A DNA stretch of 64,000 bases, taken from NCBI GenBank assembly GCA_022448345.1, contig JAKVCB010000005.1, positions 1 through 64,000 on the forward strand, written 5' to 3'. Both the position numbers and the translations under genes were made by a program. Position 1 is the stretch's first letter; every line of letters starts with the position of its first letter. Below are positions 27,433-35,645 of this stretch, in pieces. The notes beneath the pieces were generated by a model, which worked only from the letters and a program-made list of their open reading frames with translations, ran no database searches and was not told the DNA's origin. The stretch comes from Pirellulales bacterium. GTDB lineage: Bacteria > Planctomycetota > Planctomycetia > Pirellulales > Lacipirellulaceae.

Positions 27433-28237
27433 CGGTTTGCTGATCCTGCTGCTGGTGGAAATGCTTAAGGAAGGGTCCAAACCCATCGGGACCGAGCCAA
27501 TACCGCACCAGTTGGGAAACCCCTTTACTCGTGATTGTTGCCCCCGAAATCCCATCGACCTGAAATTTCACGTTTGGACTCGCAGGAGAAACGCTGCCCT
27601 TGATAACTTTCAGGCGAATGTCACCGTTTTCATCGAAGATTTGTTTGCCAGGCCAAATCGCTTTCCACTTTGGGTTGTCGACTTCCGCTCCCAGGCCTGC
27701 AGTTTCACCATGCTCGTAAAACGTAATGCCTCGAACCGTGGTGCCGTCCCGTGCAAGCGCTAAGAACCCATAGAGTGTTGACCAAAGACCCTTCCCGTAA
27801 ATCGGTAAGACAAGCTGATCGACTGTACCATCGCTATCCAGAACCTTGTAAACGAAAGCAAATTTTTCTCGTCTTTTGATCCGGCCCAGGTCGACGGCCG
27901 GTTTAATCAGTTTACTTTGGTTCGGGTCGGTGGCAGCTGCCCGTTGGTCATAGGTTTCAGGGTCGACCGTGTCGGGATCAGCTTTTTGCCCTGTTTTCAA
28001 ATCGATCAAAACGCGTTGAATCTTTTGAGAAAACAACTCGTCGATGGATTTCTGCGAAACGACCTCACCTTCTTGAATAAGATCGGCTGCAAGCAGCACA
28101 TTTTTCTTTTGGTCGAGCCGCTTGTTTTCCAGTTGGCGGCGCCGCAATCCAACGGTGGTTGAGGCAACGATAACCGAACAGACAACGCAAAGCAGCGTTG
28201 CCACCAACAGTATTTGTGTTGTGCTATCACGCTTCAT
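27425..28237 (-). CDS. nqrC: Na+-translocating NADH:quinone reductase subunit C
   Basis: NqrC has 270 residues: a single N-terminal membrane helix (about 8-30) and a large extracytoplasmic domain that carries covalent FMN. The flavinylation motif VDGISGAT is present, with Thr234 as the acceptor for ApbE. The overall pattern, including [14 protein letters not shown] and [11 protein letters not shown], is that of NqrC. It overlaps nqrB by 11 bp and nqrD by 8 bp. Length is close to that of Vibrio NqrC (about 257). Confidence 0.97.
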   Translation of the reverse strand: MKRDSTTQILLVATLLCVVCSVIVASTTVGLRRRQLENKRLDQKKNVLLAADLIQEGEVVSQKSIDELFSQKIQRVLIDLKTGQKADPDTVDPETYDQRAAATDPNQSKLIKPAVDLGRIKRREKFAFVYKVLDSDGTVDQLVLPIYGKGLWSTLYGFLALARDGTTVRGITFYEHGETAGLGAEVDNPKWKAIWPGKQIFDENGDIRLKVIKGSVSPASPNVKFQVDGISGATITSKGVSQLVRYWLGPDGFGPFLKHFHQQQDQQTDA

Positions 28238-29459
28238 AACGAACCATCCTCCGTCGGATATTCATTTGAATTACGAAATAGTCGATCAAGGGTGCCATTA
28301 CATTTCCAAAGAGGATGGCTAACATGATTCCCTCCGGGTAGGCTGGGTTGATGACTCGGATCAGAATGGTCATCAATCCAATCAAGAGGCCATACCACCA
28401 CTTCCCAGCGTTGGTCATTGATGCCGATACCGGGTCGGTTGCCATGAAAACGGTGCCAAAGGCAAAGCCTCCGATGACCAGTTGCCACCACGGTGGCAAG
28501 TACATCATGGCATTTGTGGAATCGTGACTGCAGAGCCAAAATAGCGTGGATGTCCCAAGGGCACCCAAAACCACGCCCAGCATAATTCTCCAGGAGCCGA
28601 TACCAACAAACAGCAATAGAGCCGCACCCAGCAGGCAGGCTACCACCGATGTCTCGCCCATCGAGCCAGGAATAAACCCAAGAAAGCAATCCCACCAACT
28701 ATGTCCAACAATCGTTTCAATCGCAGGAACGGTTTCGCTGACTTTGGTATCGGCCATCAAGCCCAGAGGCGTCGCGCCGCTGGTGCTATCGGGCCGCTTG
28801 GCCGCAGTCCAGACGGCAATCCCCGTGATCTGCGCCGGATAAGCAAAGTAAAGAAAAGCGCGTGCGGTAAGGGCTGGATTAAGAAAGTTCTTTCCTGTCC
28901 CCCCAAAGATCTCTTTTCCAATAACGACTCCAAAACTGATTCCCAAGGCCACCTGCCAAAGTGGAATGGTGGGAGGAAGGGTCAGTGGAAAAAGCGCACT
29001 GGTGACCAGAAAGCCTTCGTTAATTTCATGTTTTCGAACGACTGCAAATAAAACCTCCCAAAGCCCGCCAGCCAGGATTGTCACCGCATAAACCGGCAGG
29101 AAACACAATCCTCCCAGGATAACATTGTCGAGAAAACTCTCGGAATCATGGCCAACCCCCAGCCCCATCACGACACGCTCGTGCCACGAGTCGAGGGGTG
29201 AGGCACCTTGAGAGATTGCTAAATTCGCTTGGTATCCGGTATTGTAAAATGCCATAAAGAAGCAGGGGCCCAGTGCGATCACAACGAGCACCATCATCCG
29301 CTTTAAATCAATTCCATCCCGCACGTGTGATGCGTTGCGGGTTACGCTCGTTGGTGTATACAAGAACGTATCCGTCGCTTCGTAGAGCGGGTAGAGTTTG
29401 GACAGCCGCCCTCCCTCCTGAAAGAGGGGTTCCACCTTATCAAGCCATTTTCGCAACAC
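28227..29459 (-). CDS. nqrB: Na+-translocating NADH:quinone reductase subunit B
   Basis: NqrB (410 residues) is the large membrane subunit that binds riboflavin and a covalent FMN and forms the main sodium channel. The flavinylation motif DSTSGAT carries Thr230, matching the known acceptor position. Other family blocks are [12 protein letters not shown] near the N terminus, the GGLWEVLFA helix and the long [19 protein letters not shown] block. It begins 20 bp after nqrA. Confidence 0.97.
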   Translation of the reverse strand: MLRKWLDKVEPLFQEGGRLSKLYPLYEATDTFLYTPTSVTRNASHVRDGIDLKRMMVLVVIALGPCFFMAFYNTGYQANLAISQGASPLDSWHERVVMGLGVGHDSESFLDNVILGGLCFLPVYAVTILAGGLWEVLFAVVRKHEINEGFLVTSALFPLTLPPTIPLWQVALGISFGVVIGKEIFGGTGKNFLNPALTARAFLYFAYPAQITGIAVWTAAKRPDSTSGATPLGLMADTKVSETVPAIETIVGHSWWDCFLGFIPGSMGETSVVACLLGAALLLFVGIGSWRIMLGVVLGALGTSTLFWLCSHDSTNAMMYLPPWWQLVIGGFAFGTVFMATDPVSASMTNAGKWWYGLLIGLMTILIRVINPAYPEGIMLAILFGNVMAPLIDYFVIQMNIRRRMVRYEA

Positions 29460-29479
29460 GCGAATCTCTCCCCGGCCTA

Positions 29480-30850
29480 TTAGCCCTCTGCTTCAATGCG
29501 GTTTAAACTGCCACGGAGCAACGGTCCGTATTCATGCTTCCCTGGGCAGACGAATGTGCAAAGAGCCAGATCTTCTTCGTCCAATTCCAATACACCTAGT
29601 TTTTGCGCATACTCGGCATCCTCAGTCAGCAATGCCCTCAGTAAGGGAGTTGCCACAATGTCGAGCGGCATTACATCTTCATACATTCCAATTGGCACCA
29701 TTGCGCGCGGACTGCCGTTGGTGTTTGTATTCATGGCAAAGTGACGGTTTCGCAGTGGATGCCACCGCGACGCAAAAACGCGGCGGAGGGAGAATTTGTT
29801 CTCTCCCGGCATCAACCAACCAAGAAATTCGCGACGACTTGCTTCTTCCAAACACGCCACTTGATTGTGGTAGCGACCTAAAAAATCGACCGGCGGCACT
29901 GCTTTTCTTCCCGCCAAAATAGATCCGGAAATGATTCGCAGTGGTTCCTCTGTGATAGTTTCCTCCGCTGCCAGCAACTCCGTCAATGAAGCACCAATTT
30001 GAGTTCGCACGAGACGCGGTTTTGCAAGGGGCGGACCTCCGATCGCAATGACTCGCTCGGTCAATATTTCGCCAGTTCGGAACAAGTGCCCGATCGCAAT
30101 CACGTCCTGATACCCAAGATGCCAAGCCGTGTTGCCGTCACCGATCGGAGATAGGAAGTGAATATGCGTTCCAACGAGACCAGCAGGATGAGGGCCGGCA
30201 AAGGCATGGAAGGTTGCAGGGGAACGTTCTTCTCCCGGGAGCGTAACCCCGGGTGCGTGGCAAACCCGTACCGGTGCCTCTGTGAGTGTGCTGAGAACTT
30301 CCAAACCCGCAATGAACTCTGCTGGTCGTAACTGAATGACCACAGCAGGGTCCGCCGCCAACGGGTTGGTATCGATAGCTGTTACAAAAATAGATTGGGG
30401 TGTTGCATCAATTGCGGGAATACGACTGAAGGGACGCTGGCGCAGAGCCGTCCAGAGTCCCGATTGAACCAGTTGCTGGCGAACCCGTGCAACGTCTAAC
30501 CGTTGGAGATTGTCTTGTTCGAAAACATCAAACGTCTTCTGCGCCTGTGAATCCTGATCGACCTCGATCACAATCGATTCGAATTTTCTTTTTGCCCCAC
30601 GCTCGACAGCTTTAACCGTGCCAGTTGCTGGCGAGGTGAATTGGACTCCCCGGTTATTTTTATCCTCGAACAAAAGTTGACCCTTCTGAACCGGGTCTCC
30701 GATTTTGGCGTGCATGGTCGGTTTCAGACCGATATAGTCGTCACCCATGAGAGCCACGTGGCGTGGCGCTCTGACACTGGAAATCTGCTGCAGCGGTAAG
30801 CCGGATACGGGAACCTGCAGGCCGCGTCGTATTTGGATGGTTTTTTTCAT
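29480..30850 (-). CDS. nqrA: Na+-translocating NADH:quinone reductase subunit A
   Basis: NqrA (456 residues) is the cytoplasmic subunit that contacts quinone and starts the operon. The N-terminal pattern [11 protein letters not shown] and the lipoyl-like segment [14 protein letters not shown] fit the family, as do CHAPG in the middle and [16 protein letters not shown] near the end. I chose ATG 30850, which gives the standard start; the frame is open up to 30988 but that part includes the upstream palindrome. No clear Shine-Dalgarno is visible. Confidence 0.96.
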   Translation of the reverse strand: MKKTIQIRRGLQVPVSGLPLQQISSVRAPRHVALMGDDYIGLKPTMHAKIGDPVQKGQLLFEDKNNRGVQFTSPATGTVKAVERGAKRKFESIVIEVDQDSQAQKTFDVFEQDNLQRLDVARVRQQLVQSGLWTALRQRPFSRIPAIDATPQSIFVTAIDTNPLAADPAVVIQLRPAEFIAGLEVLSTLTEAPVRVCHAPGVTLPGEERSPATFHAFAGPHPAGLVGTHIHFLSPIGDGNTAWHLGYQDVIAIGHLFRTGEILTERVIAIGGPPLAKPRLVRTQIGASLTELLAAEETITEEPLRIISGSILAGRKAVPPVDFLGRYHNQVACLEEASRREFLGWLMPGENKFSLRRVFASRWHPLRNRHFAMNTNTNGSPRAMVPIGMYEDVMPLDIVATPLLRALLTEDAEYAQKLGVLELDEEDLALCTFVCPGKHEYGPLLRGSLNRIEAEG

Positions 30851-30938
30851 CGATCCAGGAACCGTGGGCATAAAAACGAACGCCAATCTTTCCGGCGGAA
30901 AGGAGGGAGCTGGAGATCTTCGCCGCAGAGTAAAATCG

Positions 30939-30964
30939 GACTTTGTGAAATTTATCACAAAGTC
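30939..30964 (-). promoter_or_regulatory. CRP-like palindromic operator upstream of the nqr operon
   Basis: A perfect 10-base inverted repeat, GACTTTGTGA and TCACAAAGTC with a six-base centre, lies 89-114 bp before the nqrA ATG. Its core TGTGA-N6-TCACA is the textbook site of CRP/FNR-family regulators. The sequence is seen directly; that a CRP-type protein binds it is inferred. Confidence 0.6.
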
Positions 30965-31096
30965 GGGTGAAAAGAAAACCCAACCCACGGAATTGCCCTC
31001 AAAAAGGCCGCCAAGGGGATCGCTAACATGCCCCTTGTACCGTTTGAGGAGTAAAAGCGGCCTGGCAAAGGTTTGCGGTTAACCGCAAAATGGCTT

Positions 31097-31934
31097 TTAC
31101 GCGCAGTTTTGACCGTCGGCAACTTGCTCACAAACAATTTCATGGCCCGCAAAGCATTTCCCGGTACGAGGCAAACGTCTTCTTGACCACCGCGCCTCCC
31201 TGGAAAACTTATTATTTCCCCAAAAAAGTCTAGCGTTGTCACCAAGTCTTCGCCTGTCGGCACTGTTTCCTGGTAACCACAGAACCAATTTTGCCAAGGC
31301 ATCTGCACCGCCAACAGGCGCTAGCAGGCCAGTTTCTCCGTGACGGACCATTTTAGGAGTGCCGCCTGCTTCGGTGGCTACCACAGGCAAGCAGCTGGCA
31401 AAGGTGTCCAGCAGTCCTGCTTGCCGGCCTTTCGGTTTGCGAGGGCATCAAGAAGAGGGCCGTCTCAGGCGAGGATTTCGGGAGTGTGCTGTCGGAACCC
31501 AGGCGGGGCCTCACCAAACCCTTCTGCTCGATTCTATGTTTTGATCACCCCACGGTGTCGGCCCTCTCGGACGAGAAAAAATATTGCCTTACCTCCGGGG
31601 TTCAAAACTTTTTCAGTGGGGCGGTACAAAAGTGCAGGCAGTTTTTTTCGTGGCTGAGCGCCGAAATATTTGGTGGTGATCAAGTGGTTGTTGGGAACGT
31701 CAAACTCTCGGCGCAGGGGTCGTGACTTCTTTGTTTGTGAAAGACATGCGACGTCAACGGCTTGCAGGGACCCAGGCGTAACACCGACGGGCACGTGCCA
31801 ACCCGAGTTGTCAGGCGACACCTCAACCGCTCGTCGGTCTGTCGGTAGTTGACGGCTTGAGCAAGCGGCCCAACCCTGAAATGGCGAGAATCAATGGCCG
31901 CTGCCTTTCGGGGCTGGACATTGGCAGCTTCCAT
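31097..31934 (-). pseudogene. Decayed family 4 glycosyltransferase
   Basis: Three pieces in different minus-strand frames line up as one GT4 glycosyltransferase C-terminal half. Around 31800-31900 there is ARQLPTDRRAVEVS-like sequence, then in 31534-31821 VPVGVTPGSLQAVDVACLS, RREFDVPNNHLI and NPGGKAIFFLVREGRHRG. Next come GFRQHTPEILA followed by a stop near 31480, and finally 31097-31390 has LPVVATEAGGTPKMVRHGE with GLLAPVGGADALAKLV and the RRRLGDNAR tail. In living genes these blocks sit in this order in one frame. Stops and frame changes break it, and no intact N-terminal acceptor domain is visible. I am confident of the family, less so of the exact ends. Confidence 0.75.
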
Positions 31935-32106
31935 ACGCTAGAAGTGCTGCAGTGACTTAGTCGAGCGCCAAAGTGTTGGCGAATCTAAAGTGGCAGCCGG
32001 GATGTCCCCGGAAAGCGAAGGGGCGTGGTAGACCGTTGAGAAAGAGTACGCCGCCTACCGTTGTCCAACTCGACCCTTGACTTCCAACACCGCGGAGCTT
32101 TCTTTC
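31935..32106. other. Short leader before the sugar nucleotidyltransferase gene
   Basis: This gap between the glycosyltransferase remnant and the rightward salvage genes shows no gene. It may carry remains of the 5-prime end of the pseudogene; I could not follow the family pattern further. Confidence 0.3.
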
Positions 32107-33015
32107 ATGAAACTGGCACTGGTCATTCTTGCTGCTGGGAGCGGACGCCGCTACGGAGGTCTAAAGCAACTGGCGCCGATTGGCCCAGATGGCTCTACCC
32201 TGATGGAGTATTCATTGTACGACGCCAGGCAGGCTGGATTTAACAAAGTCGTCTTTGTCGTTCGACAAGAAACGCGTGAGCTGATACGAGCTCACGCCGA
32301 CCAGCGGTTTGGGCGGCACATGGACACGCACTTTGCGGTGCAACGAATGGATGTCGATGGTGTTGATCGAGCAGTTGCACAGCGCAGGACAAAGCCATGG
32401 GGCACTGGCCAGGCCGTGTTGGCCGCAGCCGAGTTCATCGATGAACCATTTGCCGTCATCAACGCGGACGACTTTTTTGGTGCAAACGCCTTTAATGCGC
32501 TGGGTGCTTTCCTGAATGAAACGACAAGAGTAGATCCTACGACCTATGCCATGGTGGGCTACAAGCTCCACAATACCCTGTCGGAGCACGGCGCCGTATC
32601 AAGAGGCGTATGTCGGTGCACACCGGACGGATGGCTCAATCAAATCGTCGAAACTTGCAGGATCGTTCGCCGTGGCGACGCCGCTGTGGGTGTCGGCGAG
32701 TCTGGAGCCGAGGAGCGACTCAGCGGTGACGAAATAGTCTCCATGAACCTGTGGGGATTTTCGACCTCGGTTTTTGACACGCTAGAAAAGAATTTCGGCC
32801 GGTTTTTGCAAAGAACCCCGTGTCTCGAAGAGGATGAATTTTACCTGCCCGCAGCGATTCAACACTCAGTGGAGCAACACGAAGTGCAGGTGAAAGTCCT
32901 CCCCTCTACCGACAAGTGGTGTGGTGTTACGTATGCGGAAGACACACCCGATGTTGTGCGGCGGATTGGCGAACTTGTTAACCATGCCAGCTACCCGGAA
33001 AGCCTTTGGGGTTAG
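32107..33015 (+). CDS. Sugar nucleotidyltransferase (NTP_transferase family)
   Basis: The 302-residue protein opens with VILAAGSGRRYGGLKQL, the nucleotide-binding signature of NTP transferases that join a sugar 1-phosphate to UTP or a similar nucleotide. A metal-binding INADDFFG motif is near residue 120, and EDEFYLPA and DKWCGVTYAED are seen later. It starts at ATG 32107 (MKLALV), which puts the signature at the very N terminus; the upstream in-frame ATG adds ten residues. It ends 2 bp before the kinase gene, so both are co-transcribed. Paired with a NahK-like kinase it would turn hexosamine 1-phosphate into a nucleotide sugar. Exact sugar is unknown. Confidence 0.82.
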   Translation: MKLALVILAAGSGRRYGGLKQLAPIGPDGSTLMEYSLYDARQAGFNKVVFVVRQETRELIRAHADQRFGRHMDTHFAVQRMDVDGVDRAVAQRRTKPWGTGQAVLAAAEFIDEPFAVINADDFFGANAFNALGAFLNETTRVDPTTYAMVGYKLHNTLSEHGAVSRGVCRCTPDGWLNQIVETCRIVRRGDAAVGVGESGAEERLSGDEIVSMNLWGFSTSVFDTLEKNFGRFLQRTPCLEEDEFYLPAAIQHSVEQHEVQVKVLPSTDKWCGVTYAEDTPDVVRRIGELVNHASYPESLWG

Positions 33016-33017
33016 CC

Positions 33018-34115
33018 ATGTCGGCCGATGTGCAAACGATCGCCAAAATCTTTGCTGTCGGAGGAACCATCGAGTCCGTGGTGGACTTTGGTAGCGGCAA
33101 CATCAACGACTCGTATCTTGTCACTTGCCATCAAGGTCTGTCGACAGTCCGCTATCTCCTCCAGCGGATCAACGACCTGGTTTTCCGTAAACCGGTCGAA
33201 GTCATGGAAAACATAACCCGCGTGACACAACACACTACTGCAGTCCTCTGCAACCGTGGGGTAAGTGGGGTGGAGCGACGTACCTTGACGATCGTACCCA
33301 CACGTGAGGGCCGGGAATTCTACAACGGACCCGACGAGGCGTGTTGGCGAATGTACCACTATATCGAGGGAACTCGGACCCATGAAAATGCCACGACGCC
33401 GCATCAAGCCCACCAGGCAGCCCAGGCGATTGGCCTACTGCAGAGCCTGCTTATCAGTCTTCCGGAACCGCCGCTTCACGAGACGATTCCGCATTTCCAC
33501 GACACGCCGCTCCGGTACCGGCAACTCGAGGAAGCCGTTCAAAAGGATCCCTGTAACCGGCTTGAGCAAGTGAAGCAGGAGGTCGACTTCGCGGATTCTA
33601 ACAGGGAGTTTGCTGGTTTACTTCAGGATTTGCGCGCACGTGGCAAACTGCCCCTCAGGACGGTCCACAATGATGCCAAGATCAGTAATGTCCTTTTCGA
33701 TGGTGACACGGATCAGGCCATTTGCGTTGTCGATCTCGACACGATCATGCCGGGTCTTGCCCTTGATGACTTTGGCGATATGGTACGAACCATGGATGTG
33801 ACGGCCTCCGAAGACGAGACAGATCTTTCCCGGGTCGAGATCAGCTTGTCTCTCTTTGAAGGTCTTGCCAGCGGGTATGTCAGTGCAGCTGAATCTTTTC
33901 TTACGCCTTGTGAACGCGAACATCTGGTTGCGTCTGGCCAGATCCTCACGCTGGAACAAGGGGTACGTTTCCTGACGGACTTTCTGCTCGGAGACACGTA
34001 CTACAAAACGAGTTCGCCTAATCACAACCTCGATCGCTGCCGCAACCAGTTTAAGCTCTTACGGTCACTTATGGAGAACGAGTCGGCAATGCGCCGGTTT
34101 GTCGAGACGCTTTGA
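33018..34115 (+). CDS. Sugar 1-kinase of the aminoglycoside phosphotransferase fold (NahK-like)
   Basis: The 365-residue protein has the kinase fold of choline/aminoglycoside phosphotransferases. The N-terminal GSGNINDSY...YLLQRIN...VFRKPVEVMENI pattern is that of N-acetylhexosamine 1-kinase NahK of the lacto-N-biose pathway. The catalytic loop is HNDAKISNVLF and the metal-binding VVDLDT follows. NahK phosphorylates GlcNAc or GalNAc at C1. It is translated right after the nucleotidyltransferase (2 bp gap), as an anabolic or salvage pair. Homoserine-kinase-like or other substrates cannot be excluded. Confidence 0.8.
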   Translation: MSADVQTIAKIFAVGGTIESVVDFGSGNINDSYLVTCHQGLSTVRYLLQRINDLVFRKPVEVMENITRVTQHTTAVLCNRGVSGVERRTLTIVPTREGREFYNGPDEACWRMYHYIEGTRTHENATTPHQAHQAAQAIGLLQSLLISLPEPPLHETIPHFHDTPLRYRQLEEAVQKDPCNRLEQVKQEVDFADSNREFAGLLQDLRARGKLPLRTVHNDAKISNVLFDGDTDQAICVVDLDTIMPGLALDDFGDMVRTMDVTASEDETDLSRVEISLSLFEGLASGYVSAAESFLTPCEREHLVASGQILTLEQGVRFLTDFLLGDTYYKTSSPNHNLDRCRNQFKLLRSLMENESAMRRFVETL

Positions 34116-34280
34116 CACGGTATCGTTGGTAAGCTTTGAATCCGCAACCAGGTTGCGAAAACCAATGCAGGTGGAGGATCAACATCGTTTGTACAATAGT
34201 TGAGAAAGCCATAACCGCCTGTTAGATTTCTAGTAGGAAAATAATCTTCATTCAGACGTTTTCTCCAAAGGCATACGGCC

Positions 34281-35636
34281 ATGAGCGAACCATCGACAAG
34301 AAGGCAATTTCTGGAGTTGGCTGCCGCAGTTGGGACAACCACGGCGCTGGGGGCTGCAACGGCACCGGGAGAAGAAGTCTCAAGGGCAGTTGGTCGTCAA
34401 GAGAATCAGTTTAAACCGCTTGACGAGGTTCGCATCGGACTGGTCGGAATCGGTAGCCGTGGATCCAATTTGCTTCCTCTTCTCCTCGATTTGGAGGGAG
34501 TGAAAATTCAGGCGGTTGGTGACCTGGTGGAATCGCGAGTCGACTGGGCTCAGAACCAGGTGGAGGCTGCCGGACAGCGTCGCCCGACCGGTTACAGTCG
34601 TGGCGAATATGATTTCCGAAGAATGTGTAATGAGGAAGATCTTGATCTGGTTATGGTTGTGACACCATGGCGCTGGCATGTGCCGATGTGCGTGGCGGCC
34701 ATGGAGGCGGGCAAGCATGCCGCTACGGAGGTGCCAGCGGCGACAACGGTGGATGAATGTTGGCAAATGGTGGAGACCGCCGAAAAGACAAAACGCCATT
34801 GTGTGATGCTGGAGAACTGTTGCTACGGCAGGCCGGAAATGATGATTTTTAACATGGTGAGACAAGGGCTGTTCGGAGAACTGGTCCATGCTCGAGCCGG
34901 TTATATGCACGACCTTCGTATGGATGGCGAACTCATTTCGCCAGATGGCGGTGAAGTGCGATGGCGGCTGGATAACATGATTCGTCACAATGGGAACATC
35001 TACCCAACCCACGGCTTGGGACCAGTGGCGCAATGCATGGACATCGACCGTGGAGATCGGTTTGACTACCTGGTGTCGATGAGCAGCAAATCAGCAGGGT
35101 TGAACGCTTTTTACGCTGAACGGTTTGGGGACGATCAACCGCTGGCCACGCAGCAGTATGCGTTAGGCGATGTCAACTTCACCTTGATCCGTACCGTCGG
35201 TGGAAAAACAATCACATTGGGTCATGATACCCAGTTACCTCGACCCTATAGCCGCATGTCGATGGTTCAGGGCACCAAGGGTATTTATCAAGGTTACCCC
35301 GATCGAATTCATCTCGAGGATCGGAGTCCCGCCCACGAGTGGGAAAAGTTGGAAGTGTACCAACAGGAATATGATCATCCGCTGTGGCAGCAATTAGTCG
35401 ATCGGGCCGAGGGAAGAGGTCACGGCGGGATGGATTTTCTGGAACTCTATCGATTGGTCAAGGCCCTCCGCAGTGGGACCCCGACCGATTGGAATGTTTA
35501 CGATGCAGCCTCCTGGAGTGTTATTTTTGAACTCAGTCAGCGGTCCGTCGCCAACAAAAGTCGTCCGGTGGACTTCCCCGACTTTACACGTGGCAGGTGG
35601 AAGACCAACCCGCCTCTGGGAATCGTAACTGCTTGA
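34281..35636 (+). CDS. Gfo/Idh/MocA-fold protein of the GH109 alpha-N-acetylgalactosaminidase type
   Basis: The 451-residue protein begins with a Tat signal (RRQFLELAAAVG at 7-18), so it is exported folded with its NAD. The NAD-binding motif is GLVGIGSRG. Segments ENCCYG, AGYMHDLR and NGNIYPTHGLGPVAQ closely follow the GH109 NAD-dependent alpha-N-acetylgalactosaminidases (for example the Elizabethkingia enzyme). Other Gfo/Idh/MocA oxidoreductases share the fold but not these blocks. It lies 165 bp after the NahK-like kinase gene on the same strand. The combination suggests release of GalNAc from polysaccharide or glycoprotein outside the membrane, then uptake and activation. Confidence 0.8.
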   Translation: MSEPSTRRQFLELAAAVGTTTALGAATAPGEEVSRAVGRQENQFKPLDEVRIGLVGIGSRGSNLLPLLLDLEGVKIQAVGDLVESRVDWAQNQVEAAGQRRPTGYSRGEYDFRRMCNEEDLDLVMVVTPWRWHVPMCVAAMEAGKHAATEVPAATTVDECWQMVETAEKTKRHCVMLENCCYGRPEMMIFNMVRQGLFGELVHARAGYMHDLRMDGELISPDGGEVRWRLDNMIRHNGNIYPTHGLGPVAQCMDIDRGDRFDYLVSMSSKSAGLNAFYAERFGDDQPLATQQYALGDVNFTLIRTVGGKTITLGHDTQLPRPYSRMSMVQGTKGIYQGYPDRIHLEDRSPAHEWEKLEVYQQEYDHPLWQQLVDRAEGRGHGGMDFLELYRLVKALRSGTPTDWNVYDAASWSVIFELSQRSVANKSRPVDFPDFTRGRWKTNPPLGIVTA

Positions 35637-35645
35637 AAGAGTCGG

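Noticed and set aside
31534-31821. Small separate gene on the minus strand
   Set aside because: Its residues continue a GT4 pattern that is resumed in another frame, so it is part of a pseudogene.
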